A stretch of 64,000 nt of DNA from Caulobacter sp. (GTDB lineage Bacteria; Pseudomonadota; Alphaproteobacteria; Caulobacterales; Caulobacteraceae): positions 36,706-100,705 of the forward strand of contig JAUXVF010000012.1 in assembly GCA_030680355.1 (NCBI GenBank). The letters are read 5' to 3'. Shown here one piece after another: positions 7,973 through 17,249 of this stretch (position 1 is the stretch's first letter; every line of letters starts with the position of its first letter). The notes beneath the pieces are model-generated. The model did no database searches. It was not told the origin of the DNA and saw nothing but the letters and a program-made list of their open reading frames with translations. A program made the position numbers and the translations under genes.

Positions 7973-10276
7973 CTACCGCCGCTTCCCCTTCTTCACCCCC
8001 TTCGGCGCGCCTCCGCGTTTGGGGCCGCCGCGACCGGGGTCCTTGCGGCCGCGCATGCCGAGTCTGGGCCTCGGCGCATTGGGATCGGCCGGCGCCGGCT
8101 CGCTGAGCATCTCGAACAGCAGGCCGCCGGTGATCGGGGTGGCTTCGCGCAGCTTGACCTCGACCATCATGCCCAGCGGCCAGCGGGCGCCGCTGCGCTC
8201 GCCGACCAGGGCGTGGGTGCGGTCGTCATGGACGAAATACTCGTCGCCCAGGGCCGAGATCGGGATCAGGCCGTCGGCGCCGGTGTCGGTCAGGCGGACG
8301 AACAGGCCAAACCGGGTCACGCCGGTGATCCGGCCGGAAAACTGGGCCCCGACCTTGTCGGCCAGGAAGGCGGCGACATAGCGGTCGGTGGCGTCGCGCT
8401 CGGCGGCCATGGCCCGGCGCTCGGCGAAGGTGATGCGCTCGGCGGTGTCCTTGATCTGGCTGATGTCGGCGTCGGTCAGGCCGTCGGTCCCCAGACCCAG
8501 GGCCCGGATCAGGCCGCGGTGCACCACCAGGTCGGCATAACGCCGGATCGGGCTGGTGAAATGGGCGTAGCGGTCGAGGTTGAGGCCGAAGTGGCCGAGG
8601 TTGTCGGAGCTGTAGTGGGCCTGCATCTGGGTGCGCAGCACCACCTCGTTGATGATGTCGGCGTTGGGCCCGTCGCGGGTCTCGCTGAGCAGCTTGTTGA
8701 AACGGTCGGTGCGCGGCGCCTCGCCCTTGGACCAGTTGATCCCCAGGGTGGCCAGGAAGTCGGCCAGGTTCTGCACCTTCTCCTGGCTTGGGGTGTCGTG
8801 GACCCGGTAGATCAGCGGCGTGCGCTTCTGTTCCAGCGTCTCGGCGGCGCAGACATTGGCCTGGACCATCATCTCCTCGATCAGCTTGTGGGCTTCAAGG
8901 GAGGCGCGGCGGGTGATCGAGTCGACGTGGCCGTCGGGGCCGATGATGATCCGGCGCTCCTCGCTCATGATGGCCAGCGGCGAGCGGTCGTCGCGGCCGG
9001 TCTTCATCAGGCGATAGGCGGTCCACAGCGGTTGCAGGACGCCCTCGAGGATCGGGCCGGTCTGGTCGTCGGGTTTGCCGTCGATGGCGTCCTGGGCCTG
9101 CTCGTAGCTGAGCTTGGCGGCCGAGCGCATCAGGCCGCGCACGAAGCGGTGGCTGATCTTGCGGCCGGCCTTGTTGAACACCATCCGCACGGCCATCGTC
9201 GCCCGGTTCTCGCCTTCGCGCAGGGAGCAGAGGCCGTTGCTCAGCACCTCCGGCAGCATCGGCTCGACCCGGTCGGGGAAATAGACGCTGTTGGACTTGT
9301 CGCGGGCCTCGCGGTCGAGCGCCGTGCCCGAGCGGACATAGGCGGCGACATCGGCGATGGCGACCCAGATCACCCAGCCGCCGACATTGCGCGGCTCGGG
9401 GTCTGGATGGGCGAAGACGGCGTCGTCGTGGTCACGGGCGTCGGCCGGGTCGATGGTGATGAAGGGCAGGTCGCGCAGGTCTTCGCGCCCGGCCAGGGTC
9501 GGGGCCTTGGCGGCCTCGGCTTCGGCTTCGGCCTCGGGGGTGAAGCCGGTCGGGATGCCGTGGCTGTGGATGGCGATCAGGGAGGCGGCGCGCGGCTCGT
9601 CTTCGCGGCCGACGACCTCGATGACCTTGCCCAGTTTCGGACCGTAGCGCTGAGCGGCGCCGCCGACGGCCGCCAGCACCAGGTCGCCGTCCTTCAGCTT
9701 GCCGACCTCGCCGGGCGGCAGGATCAGGCTTTCCTTGGACTTGCGGTCGACCGGCTCGACGCGGACGTCGCGGCCGCCCTTGCGGACGACGCCCAGTATG
9801 CGGTGGGCGCTCTGGCCGAGCTTCTTGATCAGCCGGGCCTCGAACTCGCCGGTCTCCAGGCGGTCGAAATGCACCAGCAGCCGGTCACCGACGCCCGGCG
9901 CGCCGGCCACGACCTCGCCCCTGGCCGGTGCCAGCCGGGCCAGGGGGGCGTCTTCGCCGCCCTTGGCCAGCCGCACATAGAGATCGCCGTCGGTGTCGCG
10001 CTCGACCACATCGGCGACGCCGACCGGGGGCAGGGCGCCGGCCTCGGCGAAGCCCTTGCGACCGCGTTTGCCCAGGGCGCCTTCGGCCTCCAGCGTGCGC
10101 AGCATGTCGCGCAGGGCCCGTCGCGCCTCGCCCTTGAGCCCGAAGGCGCGGGCGATGTCGCCCTTGTCCTGCTCACCGGCGGTGCGCAGGTAGGCGATCA
10201 GGGTGTCGCGGTCGGGCAGGCCGGGCGGCGGACGGGTGGTCTTGGGTGGTTTCGGGGCGCGGGGAGGCTTGGGCAT
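7973..10276 (-). CDS. rnr: Ribonuclease R
   Basis: A 3'-5' exoribonuclease of the RNase II/R family, 767 aa. The order is an N-terminal winged-helix region (about 20-85), cold-shock-like RNA-binding domains, the RNB catalytic domain from about residue 265, an S1 domain (about 640-725), and a basic Arg/Lys/Gly-rich tail ending KKGKRR. The catalytic acidic cluster IDPADARDHDDA is at about 275-286. The basic tail is typical of RNase R and helps it degrade structured RNA. The N-terminus is short and Pro/Lys-rich (MPKPPRAPKPPK). The gene lies downstream of topA on the same strand, with a repeat-bearing gap of 138 bases. Confidence 0.95.
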   Translation of the reverse strand: MPKPPRAPKPPKTTRPPPGLPDRDTLIAYLRTAGEQDKGDIARAFGLKGEARRALRDMLRTLEAEGALGKRGRKGFAEAGALPPVGVADVVERDTDGDLYVRLAKGGEDAPLARLAPARGEVVAGAPGVGDRLLVHFDRLETGEFEARLIKKLGQSAHRILGVVRKGGRDVRVEPVDRKSKESLILPPGEVGKLKDGDLVLAAVGGAAQRYGPKLGKVIEVVGREDEPRAASLIAIHSHGIPTGFTPEAEAEAEAAKAPTLAGREDLRDLPFITIDPADARDHDDAVFAHPDPEPRNVGGWVIWVAIADVAAYVRSGTALDREARDKSNSVYFPDRVEPMLPEVLSNGLCSLREGENRATMAVRMVFNKAGRKISHRFVRGLMRSAAKLSYEQAQDAIDGKPDDQTGPILEGVLQPLWTAYRLMKTGRDDRSPLAIMSEERRIIIGPDGHVDSITRRASLEAHKLIEEMMVQANVCAAETLEQKRTPLIYRVHDTPSQEKVQNLADFLATLGINWSKGEAPRTDRFNKLLSETRDGPNADIINEVVLRTQMQAHYSSDNLGHFGLNLDRYAHFTSPIRRYADLVVHRGLIRALGLGTDGLTDADISQIKDTAERITFAERRAMAAERDATDRYVAAFLADKVGAQFSGRITGVTRFGLFVRLTDTGADGLIPISALGDEYFVHDDRTHALVGERSGARWPLGMMVEVKLREATPITGGLLFEMLSEPAPADPNAPRPRLGMRGRKDPGRGGPKRGGAPKGVKKGKRR

Positions 10277-10303
10277 GGGGCGGAGATATCACAACAGCGC
10301 GTC

Positions 10304-10406
10304 ATCGTCGGACTTGTTCCGGCGACCCATGAACACCTGAGTCTGCCGTCATTGGCGATGGGCCGATGACAGCAAGCGCATGGATCCTCGGGACAAGCCC
10401 GAGGAT
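10304..10406. repeat. Inverted pair of palindromic repeats between rnr and topA
   Basis: The right half, at 10384-10406, is a hairpin with a perfect 9-bp stem (ATCCTCGGG and its complement) and a 5-base loop. A degenerate copy in the opposite orientation begins at about 10304 (GTCATCGTCGGACTTGTTCC). The repeat type, CCTCGGGxxxxGCCCGAGG next to GTCAT, is one I know from alphaproteobacterial intergenic regions. The pair could also end topA transcription. Confidence 0.6.
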
Positions 10407-10414
10407 GACGGCTG

Positions 10415-13087
10415 TTACTCGGAGGCTGCTTTCGCCTTCGCCGCCGGTTTCTTCTTCGCCGGGGCCTTCTTTTTGGCCGCCGGTTTTTTGTCGCCAGCCG
10501 CCGCCTTGGCCGCCGCCGGTTTCTTCACGGCCGCCTTCTTCGCCGGTTTCTTGCCGCCGCCCTTGGCGACGCGTTCGGCCAGCAGGGCCACGGCCTCTTC
10601 CAGCGTCACCTCGGTCGGCTCCTTGCCGCGGGGGACGTTGGCGTTGGTCGAGCCGTGCTTGATGTAGGGACCAAAGCGGCCCGACAGCACCTTCACCGGT
10701 TGACCGTCCTCGGGGTGGACGCCCAGATCCTTGAGCGCCGCCGCCGCCGTGCGGCCGCCCTTGCCGCCGGCCCGTTTCTCGGCCAGCACGGCCACGGCGC
10801 GGTTGAGACCGACGTCGAACACTTCGTCTGCGTTGTCGAGATTGGCGTAGGTGCCCTCGTGCAGCACGAACGGGCCATAGCGGCCGATGCCGGCGACGAT
10901 GACCTTGCCGTCCTCGGGGTGCATCCCGACCTCACGCGGCAGGTTGAGCAGCCGCAGGGCCTTGTCGATGTCCATCGCCGCCGGCGGCCAGCCCTTGGGC
11001 AGGCTGGAGCGTTTGGGCTTCTCGCCTTCCGGCGGGGTTTCCTCGACATAGTGGCCGAAGCGGCCGTTCTTGAGCCAGACCGTCTGGCCGGACTTGGGGT
11101 TGATGCCCAATTCGCGGTCGCCCTCGGCCGCGTCGGCCTCGCCGTCGGGCTGGGCGATGGGCCGGGTGAAGCGGCATTCGGGATAGTTGGAGCAGCCGAT
11201 GAAGGCGCCGAACTTGCCGGTCTTCAGGCTCAACTGACCGACGTTGCAGGTCGGGCAGAGGCGGGGGTCGGAGCCGTCTTCCTTGGCCGGGAAGATGTGC
11301 GGGCCGAGCGCCACGTTGAGGGCGTCCAGCACGTTGGTGACGCGCAGCTCGGCGATCTCGCCGACGGCGGCGTGGAAGTCCTTCCAGAAGTCGCGCAGCA
11401 GCTCCTTCCAGTCCAGCTTGCCGTCGCTGACCAGGTCGAGCTTGCCTTCGAGGGCGGCGGTGAAGTCGTACTCCACGTAGCGTTTGAAGAACTCCTCAAG
11501 GAAGGCCGTGACCAGGCGGCCCTTGTCCTCGGGAATGAAGCGGTTCTTGTCCATGCGGACATAGGCCCGGTCGCGCAGAACGGTCAGCACCGAGGCGTAG
11601 GTCGAGGGACGGCCGATGCCGAGCTCCTCCATCTTCTTGACCAGGCTGGCTTCCGAATAGCGCGGCGGCGGTTCGGTGAAATGCTGGTCGGCGCGGGCGG
11701 CGAGCACCCGGGCCTCGGCGCCCTCGTTGATCACCGGCAGCTTGCCGGCGAAATCGGCGTCCTCGCCGGCCGCGTCGGGAGTCTTGGCGGTCGGGTCCGG
11801 CTCGTCGCGGCCTTCCTCATAGACGGCGAGGTAGCCGGGGAACTGAACCACCTGGCCGGTGGCGCGCATCGCCGTCTTGCCGTCGCTGCCTTCGAGATCG
11901 ACGGCGGTGCGCTCGATGCGGGCCGCCTCCATCTGCGAGGCGATCATCCGCTTCCAGATCAGTTCATAGAGTCGACCCAGATCGCCCTCGAGCCGCAGGG
12001 AGCCGGGATTGCGCTCCAGCGAGGTCGGACGGATCGCCTCGTGGGCCTCCTGGGCATTCTTGGCTTTGGTCTTGTAGATCCGGGGGGCCTCGGGGACGTA
12101 GTCCTTGCCATAGAGGCCGCCGATGACCTTGCGGGCCTCGTCGAGCGCCTCCGGCGCGGCCTGGACGCCGTCGGTCCGCATATAGGTGATCAGACCGGTG
12201 GTCTCGCCGCCGATGTCGATGCCTTCATACAGCTTCTGGGCCGCCTGCATGGTGCGCTGGGCCGAGAAGCCGAGCTTGCGCGAGGCTTCCTGCTGCAGGG
12301 TCGAGGTGGTGAAGGGCGGCGGCGGCGTGCGCCGGGCGGGCTTCTTCTCGACCGAGGCGACCGTGAACTTGCAGGCCTGAACGGCGGCCCGGGCGGCATG
12401 GGCCGAGGCCTCGTTGTTCAGGTCGAACTTGGTGAGCTTCTTGCCGTCATGCTTGACCAGCCGCGCCAGGAAGGGCTCGGCGCCGGCCGAGACGTCGGCC
12501 TCGACAGACCAGTATTCCTGGGTCCGGAAGCGCTCGATCTCGAGCTCGCGGTCGACCACCAGCCGCAGGGCGACCGACTGAACCCGGCCGGCCGAGCGCG
12601 AGCCCGGCAGCTTGCGCCACAGCACCGGCGACAGCGTGAACCCGACCAGATAGTCGAGGGCGCGGCGGGCCAGATAGGCCTCGACCAGCTCCATGTCGAT
12701 TTCGCGCGGGTTGGCGATGGCCTCGAGGACAGCGGTCTTGGTGATGGCGTTGAAGGTCGCCCGGCGGACCTGAACGTCCTTGAGCGCCTTCTTCTTCTGC
12801 AGCACTTCCAGCAGATGCCAGCTGATCGCCTCGCCTTCGCGGTCGGGGTCGGTGGCCAGGTACAGGGTGTCGGCGCCCTTGAGAGCCGTGGCGATGTCGC
12901 TGAGGCGTTTGGCCGACTTGGCGTCGACCTCCCAGCTCATCGAGAAATCGTCGTCCGGCTTCACCGAGCCGTCCTTCGACGGCAGGTCGCGGACGTGTCC
13001 GTAGGACGCCAGGACGATGTAGTCCGAGCCCAGGTATTTGTTGATGGTCTTGGCCTTGGCCGGGCTCTCGACGACGACGACGTTCAT
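10415..13087 (-). CDS. topA: DNA topoisomerase I
   Basis: A type IA topoisomerase of 890 aa that relaxes negative supercoils. The TOPRIM domain comes first: VVVESPAKAKT, with catalytic Glu7 or Glu8, and DPDREGE at 80-86. The cleavage Tyr is at residue 302 in LITYMRTDGV. One four-cysteine zinc ribbon is visible (Cys611, 614, 632, 638), followed by degenerate repeats (FGHYVEETP, YGPFVLHEG, FGPYIKHGS) that have lost cysteines. The C-terminus is a Lys/Ala/Pro tail of about 50 residues from KKPAKKAAVKK, a histone-H1-like DNA-binding tail common in Caulobacterales. dprA lies upstream on the same strand, beyond an oppositely oriented gene. Confidence 0.97.
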   Translation of the reverse strand: MNVVVVESPAKAKTINKYLGSDYIVLASYGHVRDLPSKDGSVKPDDDFSMSWEVDAKSAKRLSDIATALKGADTLYLATDPDREGEAISWHLLEVLQKKKALKDVQVRRATFNAITKTAVLEAIANPREIDMELVEAYLARRALDYLVGFTLSPVLWRKLPGSRSAGRVQSVALRLVVDRELEIERFRTQEYWSVEADVSAGAEPFLARLVKHDGKKLTKFDLNNEASAHAARAAVQACKFTVASVEKKPARRTPPPPFTTSTLQQEASRKLGFSAQRTMQAAQKLYEGIDIGGETTGLITYMRTDGVQAAPEALDEARKVIGGLYGKDYVPEAPRIYKTKAKNAQEAHEAIRPTSLERNPGSLRLEGDLGRLYELIWKRMIASQMEAARIERTAVDLEGSDGKTAMRATGQVVQFPGYLAVYEEGRDEPDPTAKTPDAAGEDADFAGKLPVINEGAEARVLAARADQHFTEPPPRYSEASLVKKMEELGIGRPSTYASVLTVLRDRAYVRMDKNRFIPEDKGRLVTAFLEEFFKRYVEYDFTAALEGKLDLVSDGKLDWKELLRDFWKDFHAAVGEIAELRVTNVLDALNVALGPHIFPAKEDGSDPRLCPTCNVGQLSLKTGKFGAFIGCSNYPECRFTRPIAQPDGEADAAEGDRELGINPKSGQTVWLKNGRFGHYVEETPPEGEKPKRSSLPKGWPPAAMDIDKALRLLNLPREVGMHPEDGKVIVAGIGRYGPFVLHEGTYANLDNADEVFDVGLNRAVAVLAEKRAGGKGGRTAAAALKDLGVHPEDGQPVKVLSGRFGPYIKHGSTNANVPRGKEPTEVTLEEAVALLAERVAKGGGKKPAKKAAVKKPAAAKAAAGDKKPAAKKKAPAKKKPAAKAKAASE

Positions 13088-13185
13088 GCGGACTCTAAAA
13101 TAGGGAAGCGGGCAGGGATCGCCCTTGAAGCGAGCGCGGAAAGTGGGGGCGGGGACGGGGCAATGTCAACGCGGGGCGTGAAAGA

Positions 13186-13217
13186 GCCCGAATTCAGGGA
13201 ACCTGAAGGGCCTTTTT
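13186..13217 (+). terminator. Terminator-like hairpin upstream of topA
   Basis: Two nested stems (GCCC/GGGC outside, TTCAGG/CCTGAA inside) with a GAA loop are followed by CTTTTT on the plus strand. That is the form of a plus-strand intrinsic terminator. No plus-strand gene precedes it closely, so it may guard topA from antisense reading or belong to an unseen short transcript. Confidence 0.45.
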
Positions 13218-13343
13218 CGCGCTTGTGCGGTCACGGAAGCGGCCAGATCTGACCTGATAGTGGTTGTCGACGGTGGCGGACGCGCCCGTGCCGGGCGTAT
13301 GAAAGCGCTGAAAACGCGCCGCCAGAACCGCGTGGAGAGCCCA

Positions 13344-14153
13344 ATGTCGTCGCCGACCAGCAAGGACAACAGGATCAACCCCTACGCCCGTCCCACCCTG
13401 TGGGGCGCGCACGGGTCCTCGTCCTTCCGGCTGGGCGCCCTGCCGGCCGGTGCGCCGGTGAGGCCGGCCAAGCCCGCCCCGCCCGTCGGGGGCGGCATCC
13501 TCGGCAGCTCGCCGTTGTTGCCCGCCGCGCCAAGACCCGCGCCCGCCCAGCCGGCGCCACAGCCGTCCGCGCCCAGCCCCGCGCCGCCCGCCGCAGTCCA
13601 GCCGACGCCGGCGCCGGCGCCGCCCGCCGCGCCAAGACCCGCCGAGCCTTCTGCGGTCAGCGACACCGCGACGCCGCTGGCCTTCCTGGCCGATATCAAT
13701 CCGCTCCTGCCCAGACTCGCGGCGATCGCTGCGGGGGTGGTCGTCCTGATCATCCTGGCCGTGCTGGTGCTTGGGCGCAAAGCGCCCCCCGCCGAGGCGC
13801 CCGCCGTCGTTCCGCCACCCGCAGCCGCTCCCGAAGTCCTCGCCCCGCCGGTCGTCGCCGAGCCGGCGCCTGACGTCGTGGAACCCGAAGCGGTCGAACC
13901 CGAATCCGTGGAAGCCGAGGCGTCGCCGCCCGCCGCGGTTCAGCCGACGGTCGTGACCCCGCAGCCGAAAGCGGCGCCGACCCCGGCGCCCTCAGCGCCC
14001 GACTCCCTGGCCGTCCTGCCTCCGCCGCCGGTGGAGAAGGCGGCCGTGCCCGCCGCCGCGCCGCCGGTTCAGCTGGCTCCGTCGGCTCCGCCGGCCGCCG
14101 TCCGGCCGCCGGCCGATCCCGACGCGCCGATCGCCCTGCACCGCGGCGGCTAG
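13344..14153 (+). CDS. Pro/Ala-rich single-pass membrane protein
   Basis: A 269-aa protein of low complexity. An N-terminal basic part (MSSPTSKDNRINPYARPTLW) is followed by a Pro/Ala-rich linker. One membrane span at about 133-151 (AAIAAGVVVLIILAVLVLG) follows, and then a second Pro/Ala/Glu-rich region to the end. The layout suggests a cytoplasmic tail, one anchor and a periplasmic extended linker, as in envelope-spanning or scaffold proteins. No known domain is visible. The start is chosen from GGAGAG five bases upstream; 28 upstream codons in frame are not convincing. It is convergent with dprA and overlaps it by four bases. Confidence 0.65.
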   Translation: MSSPTSKDNRINPYARPTLWGAHGSSSFRLGALPAGAPVRPAKPAPPVGGGILGSSPLLPAAPRPAPAQPAPQPSAPSPAPPAAVQPTPAPAPPAAPRPAEPSAVSDTATPLAFLADINPLLPRLAAIAAGVVVLIILAVLVLGRKAPPAEAPAVVPPPAAAPEVLAPPVVAEPAPDVVEPEAVEPESVEAEASPPAAVQPTVVTPQPKAAPTPAPSAPDSLAVLPPPPVEKAAVPAAAPPVQLAPSAPPAAVRPPADPDAPIALHRGG

Positions 14154-15235
14154 AGGCCGTCCACGGCCACGGTTCCGCCCGGGCCGAACCGGGCCTGGCC
14201 GGCGATCGACAGTTCGACCAGGGCGGCGAACACCGCCGGGGCCGGCGCGCCCGTGGCCCTGACCAGGTCGTCGATGGTCACCGGCGTCGGGGACAGCAGG
14301 GCCGCGACCGCCTCGCGCAGGCCGTCGGGCGGCTCGCCGGCTGACGCCGTCCAGGGCGGCCGCTCGCGCTCGCGGACGCCGCCCAGGTCCTCCAGCGCCC
14401 GCAGGACATCCTCGACGCCTTCGCAGACCGCCGCGCCCTGGCGGATCAGATCATTGGTCCCTCGGGCCCTTGGATCCAGCGGCGAGCCCGGCACGGCCAG
14501 AACCTCGCGGCCCTGTTCGGCGGCCAGGCGGGCGGTGATCAGGGAGCCGGACTTGAGCTCGGCCTCGACGACGACCACGGCCAGCGACAGGCCGCTGATC
14601 AGACGGTTGCGGCGGGGAAAGTCGCGGGCCTGGGCGCGGTGGTCGGGGCTGCTTTCGGAGACAATGGCGCCCTGGTCGGCGATCCGGTCATAGAGGCCGG
14701 CGTGCTCGGGCGGATAGATGTCGCCGACGCCGCCACCGAGCACGGCGGCCGTGCCGGTGGCCAGAGCGCCCTCATGGGCGGCCCCGTCGATGCCGCGCGC
14801 CAGCCCCGAGACGACCATCGGTCCGGCCTGGCCCAGTTCGGCGGCCAGTCCACGGGCGAAACGCTGGCCGGCGGCCGAGGCCACGCGGGCGCCGACAATG
14901 GCCACCGCGGGACGGCTGAGCAGGTCGGCGCGGCCCTTGACCCAGATCAGCGGCGGCGGCGGATCCAGCGCGGCCAGCAGGGGCGGGAAGTCGGGTTCGC
15001 CGCCGCAGATCAGCCGCGCGGCCAACCGGCCGCCGGCGTCCAGCTCGGCCTCGGCCTCGGCGCGGGTGGGGATGTCGACTGGGCGGCGGGCCAGATCGGG
15101 CAGGGCGTCGACGGCCGCGGCGGCCGATCCACAGCGCTGCAGGAGATGTTCAAAGGCCACCGGTCCGACGTTCGGGGTCCTGGCCAGTCTCAGCCAGGCG
15201 ACCCGTTCTGCGTCGGTCAGCGGCCCCGGGGTCAC
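14150..15235 (-). CDS. dprA: DNA-processing protein A
   Basis: A 361-aa DprA/Smf protein that loads RecA on incoming single-stranded DNA in natural transformation. The Rossmann-like core holds AIVGARVAS, VVSGLARGIDGAAH (the family signature) and RNRLISGLS. After the core comes a C-terminal winged-helix part (PVTIDDLVRATGAPAPAVFA). An N-terminal SAM-like helical region (WLRLARTPNVGPVAFEHLL) precedes the core. The GTG start overlaps the stop of plsY (GTGA), so the two are cotranscribed. The plsY-dprA-topA order with pyrBC upstream is familiar in alphaproteobacteria. Confidence 0.95.
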   Translation of the reverse strand: MTPGPLTDAERVAWLRLARTPNVGPVAFEHLLQRCGSAAAAVDALPDLARRPVDIPTRAEAEAELDAGGRLAARLICGGEPDFPPLLAALDPPPPLIWVKGRADLLSRPAVAIVGARVASAAGQRFARGLAAELGQAGPMVVSGLARGIDGAAHEGALATGTAAVLGGGVGDIYPPEHAGLYDRIADQGAIVSESSPDHRAQARDFPRRNRLISGLSLAVVVVEAELKSGSLITARLAAEQGREVLAVPGSPLDPRARGTNDLIRQGAAVCEGVEDVLRALEDLGGVRERERPPWTASAGEPPDGLREAVAALLSPTPVTIDDLVRATGAPAPAVFAALVELSIAGQARFGPGGTVAVDGL

Positions 15236-15885
15236 ACGTCCTCGGACAGGGGCGGGGGCGGCGCGGCCTTGCCGGCGCCGATCCTGGGCTCCTCACCGCG
15301 TAGCAGACGGCGGATATTGTCCAGGTGGGTGAAGAAGACGATCGGGGCCATGACCACCGTCAGCAGCATGACGGGGTAGGGGGCGTCGGTGGCGAAGGCG
15401 AACATCGGGGCAAGCGCGGCCGCTGTCAGGGCCGCCAGCGACGAGAACCGGAACAGAAACGCCATCGCCAGCCAGGTCAGGGCCGCCAGGGCGCCCACGG
15501 GCAGGGCGGCGGCGAACAGCACGCCGAAGAAGGTCGAAACGCCCTTGCCGCCCTTGAACTTCAGCCAGACGGGGAAGATGTGGCCGACAAAGGCCGCCCC
15601 GCCGGCGAGGGCGCCGATGGCGTCACTGCCGTTGGTCAGCCAGCGGGCCAGCAGCACCGCCGCCGCGCCCTTGCCGGCGTCGCCGAGGAAGGTGATCAGC
15701 GCCAGGTCCTTGCGGCCCGAACGCAGCACATTGGTCGCGCCGATATTGCCCGAGCCGATGGCGCGGATGTCGCCGGCCCCGCCCAGGCGCATGGCGATCA
15801 TGCCAAACGGGATCGAGCCGAGGAGGTAGCCCCCCACCACGACCACGCCGAGAGTCAGCCAGACCGCGCCAACGAGAGAGTCCAT
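15232..15885 (-). CDS. plsY: Glycerol-3-phosphate acyltransferase PlsY
   Basis: A 217-aa inner-membrane enzyme that moves acyl groups from acyl-phosphate to glycerol-3-phosphate, the first step of phospholipid synthesis. The three signature loops are visible: GSIPFGMIA, IGSGNIGATNVLRSG and FKGGKGVSTFFG. About five membrane segments are present. It sits between the pyr genes and dprA on the same strand. It overlaps dprA by four bases and is 71 bases from the dihydroorotase-like gene. Confidence 0.96.
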   Translation of the reverse strand: MDSLVGAVWLTLGVVVVGGYLLGSIPFGMIAMRLGGAGDIRAIGSGNIGATNVLRSGRKDLALITFLGDAGKGAAAVLLARWLTNGSDAIGALAGGAAFVGHIFPVWLKFKGGKGVSTFFGVLFAAALPVGALAALTWLAMAFLFRFSSLAALTAAALAPMFAFATDAPYPVMLLTVVMAPIVFFTHLDNIRRLLRGEEPRIGAGKAAPPPPLSEDV

Positions 15886-15956
15886 AATCGCCCCTAATAC
15901 CCGTTATAGTTGTTATTGTCTTCCGGAATTGACGCTAGCCCGCGTCGCCCGCGGAG

Positions 15957-17249
15957 TCATGCCCCGGCGTAGGTCGTCGAACCGCCGACAATCGTGCGCA
16001 ACACCCGGCCCTGCAGCCGACGGCCGTCGAACGGAGAGTTCTTGGATTTCGAGACCAGCCGGTCGGCGTCGATGACGACCGGCGCATCGAGGTCGCAGAG
16101 CACCAGATCCGCTGGAGCGCCGACCGCCAACCGCCCGCCGGGCAGGCCCAGGAACCGGGCAGGGGCCAGGGTCACGGCCCGGATCAGGTCGATCAGGGCG
16201 ATGCGCTCGTCGTGGTGGAAGGCCAGCAGGGCCGGCAGCAGGGTTTCCAGACCCACACCGCCGGGCGCGGCCTCGTCGAAGGGCAGGCGCTTTTCTTCGG
16301 GCGGCGCCGGGGCGTGAGCCGAGACGACGATGTCGACGAGGCCGGCGGCCAGGGCCTCGATCAGGGCCTGACGGTCGTCCTCGCTGCGCAGGGGCGGGTC
16401 GAGCCGGGCGAAGGTGCGATAGTCGCCGATGTCGAGCTCGTTGAAGCTCAGATGATTGATCGAGGCGGTCGCCGTGGCCCGCACGCCGCGCGCCTTGCCG
16501 CGGGCCAGGGCCTCAAGCGCGCCGGCGGTGGTGATCTGGTCGACCAGCAGCCGCGCGCCGGTCAGCCCGGCCAGGGCCAGATCCCGCTCCAGCCCGATCA
16601 ATTCAGCGACGGCCGGCGCCGAGGGCAGACCCAGATGGGCGGCGAAGGCCCCCTCGGTGGCCACCGCGCCCTTGCTGAGCCAGGCGTCTCCCGGACGATG
16701 GGCCACGGCCAGGTCGAAGGTGTTGGCATAGGCCATGACCCGCCGCATGACCCTGGAATCGACAATCGGCCGGTCGACGTCGGTGACATAGACGCAGCCG
16801 GCCTCGGCCATCAGGCCGATCTCGGCCATCTGCTCGCCCCTCAGGCCCCGGGTGGCGGCGCCGGCGCAGAGGATCCGGGCGGCATCGATGTCGCGGGCCC
16901 GGCGCAGGATGAAATCGACCACCGAGGGCTCGTCGACGGCCGGGTGGGTGTCGGGCTGGACGACGAAGGTGGTGACGCCCCCGGCGGCGGCGGCCAGGGC
17001 GGCCGACTGCAGGGTCTCGCGGGTCTCGGCCCCGGGCTCGCCGGTCTTGACCCGCAGGTCGATCAGCCCCGGCGCCAGCATGGCTCCGCCACAGTCGATG
17101 ATCTCGACATCAGCGGCCAGGTTATTGAAATCACTACCCTTTGAGACCTCGGCGATCAGGCCGTCAGCGACCAGTAGGGCGCCGGGTCCGTCATGGCCGC
17201 TGTCGGGATCGACCAGGCGGGCGTTGTGGAAGGCGAGGGGATGGCTCAT
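15957..17249 (-). CDS. Dihydroorotase-like protein without metal ligands (PyrC')
   Basis: A 430-aa amidohydrolase-fold protein in an operon with pyrB, which it overlaps by four bases. It aligns by eye with dihydroorotase, but the catalytic metal sites are gone. The HxH of PGLIDxHxH is replaced ([14 protein letters not shown]). The later His sites also differ: LVDQITTAG where xCHVTT is usual, and SAHAPAP where TDHAPH is usual. Inactive PyrC' partners that are needed to assemble or stabilise aspartate transcarbamoylase are known in Pseudomonas. That role is inferred here from the same pairing. An active dihydroorotase should then be encoded elsewhere. Confidence 0.88.
   Translation of the reverse strand: MSHPLAFHNARLVDPDSGHDGPGALLVADGLIAEVSKGSDFNNLAADVEIIDCGGAMLAPGLIDLRVKTGEPGAETRETLQSAALAAAAGGVTTFVVQPDTHPAVDEPSVVDFILRRARDIDAARILCAGAATRGLRGEQMAEIGLMAEAGCVYVTDVDRPIVDSRVMRRVMAYANTFDLAVAHRPGDAWLSKGAVATEGAFAAHLGLPSAPAVAELIGLERDLALAGLTGARLLVDQITTAGALEALARGKARGVRATATASINHLSFNELDIGDYRTFARLDPPLRSEDDRQALIEALAAGLVDIVVSAHAPAPPEEKRLPFDEAAPGGVGLETLLPALLAFHHDERIALIDLIRAVTLAPARFLGLPGGRLAVGAPADLVLCDLDAPVVIDADRLVSKSKNSPFDGRRLQGRVLRTIVGGSTTYAGA

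Noticed and set aside
7715..10369. 884-codon open frame on the plus strand across rnr
   Set aside because: It is an antisense shadow: the minus-strand frame has all RNase R motifs, and this one is a low-complexity Gly/Ala/Asp/His run.
10655..13252. 865-codon open frame on the plus strand across topA
   Set aside because: It is antisense to topA, whose catalytic Tyr, TOPRIM and zinc ribbon are all in place on the minus strand.
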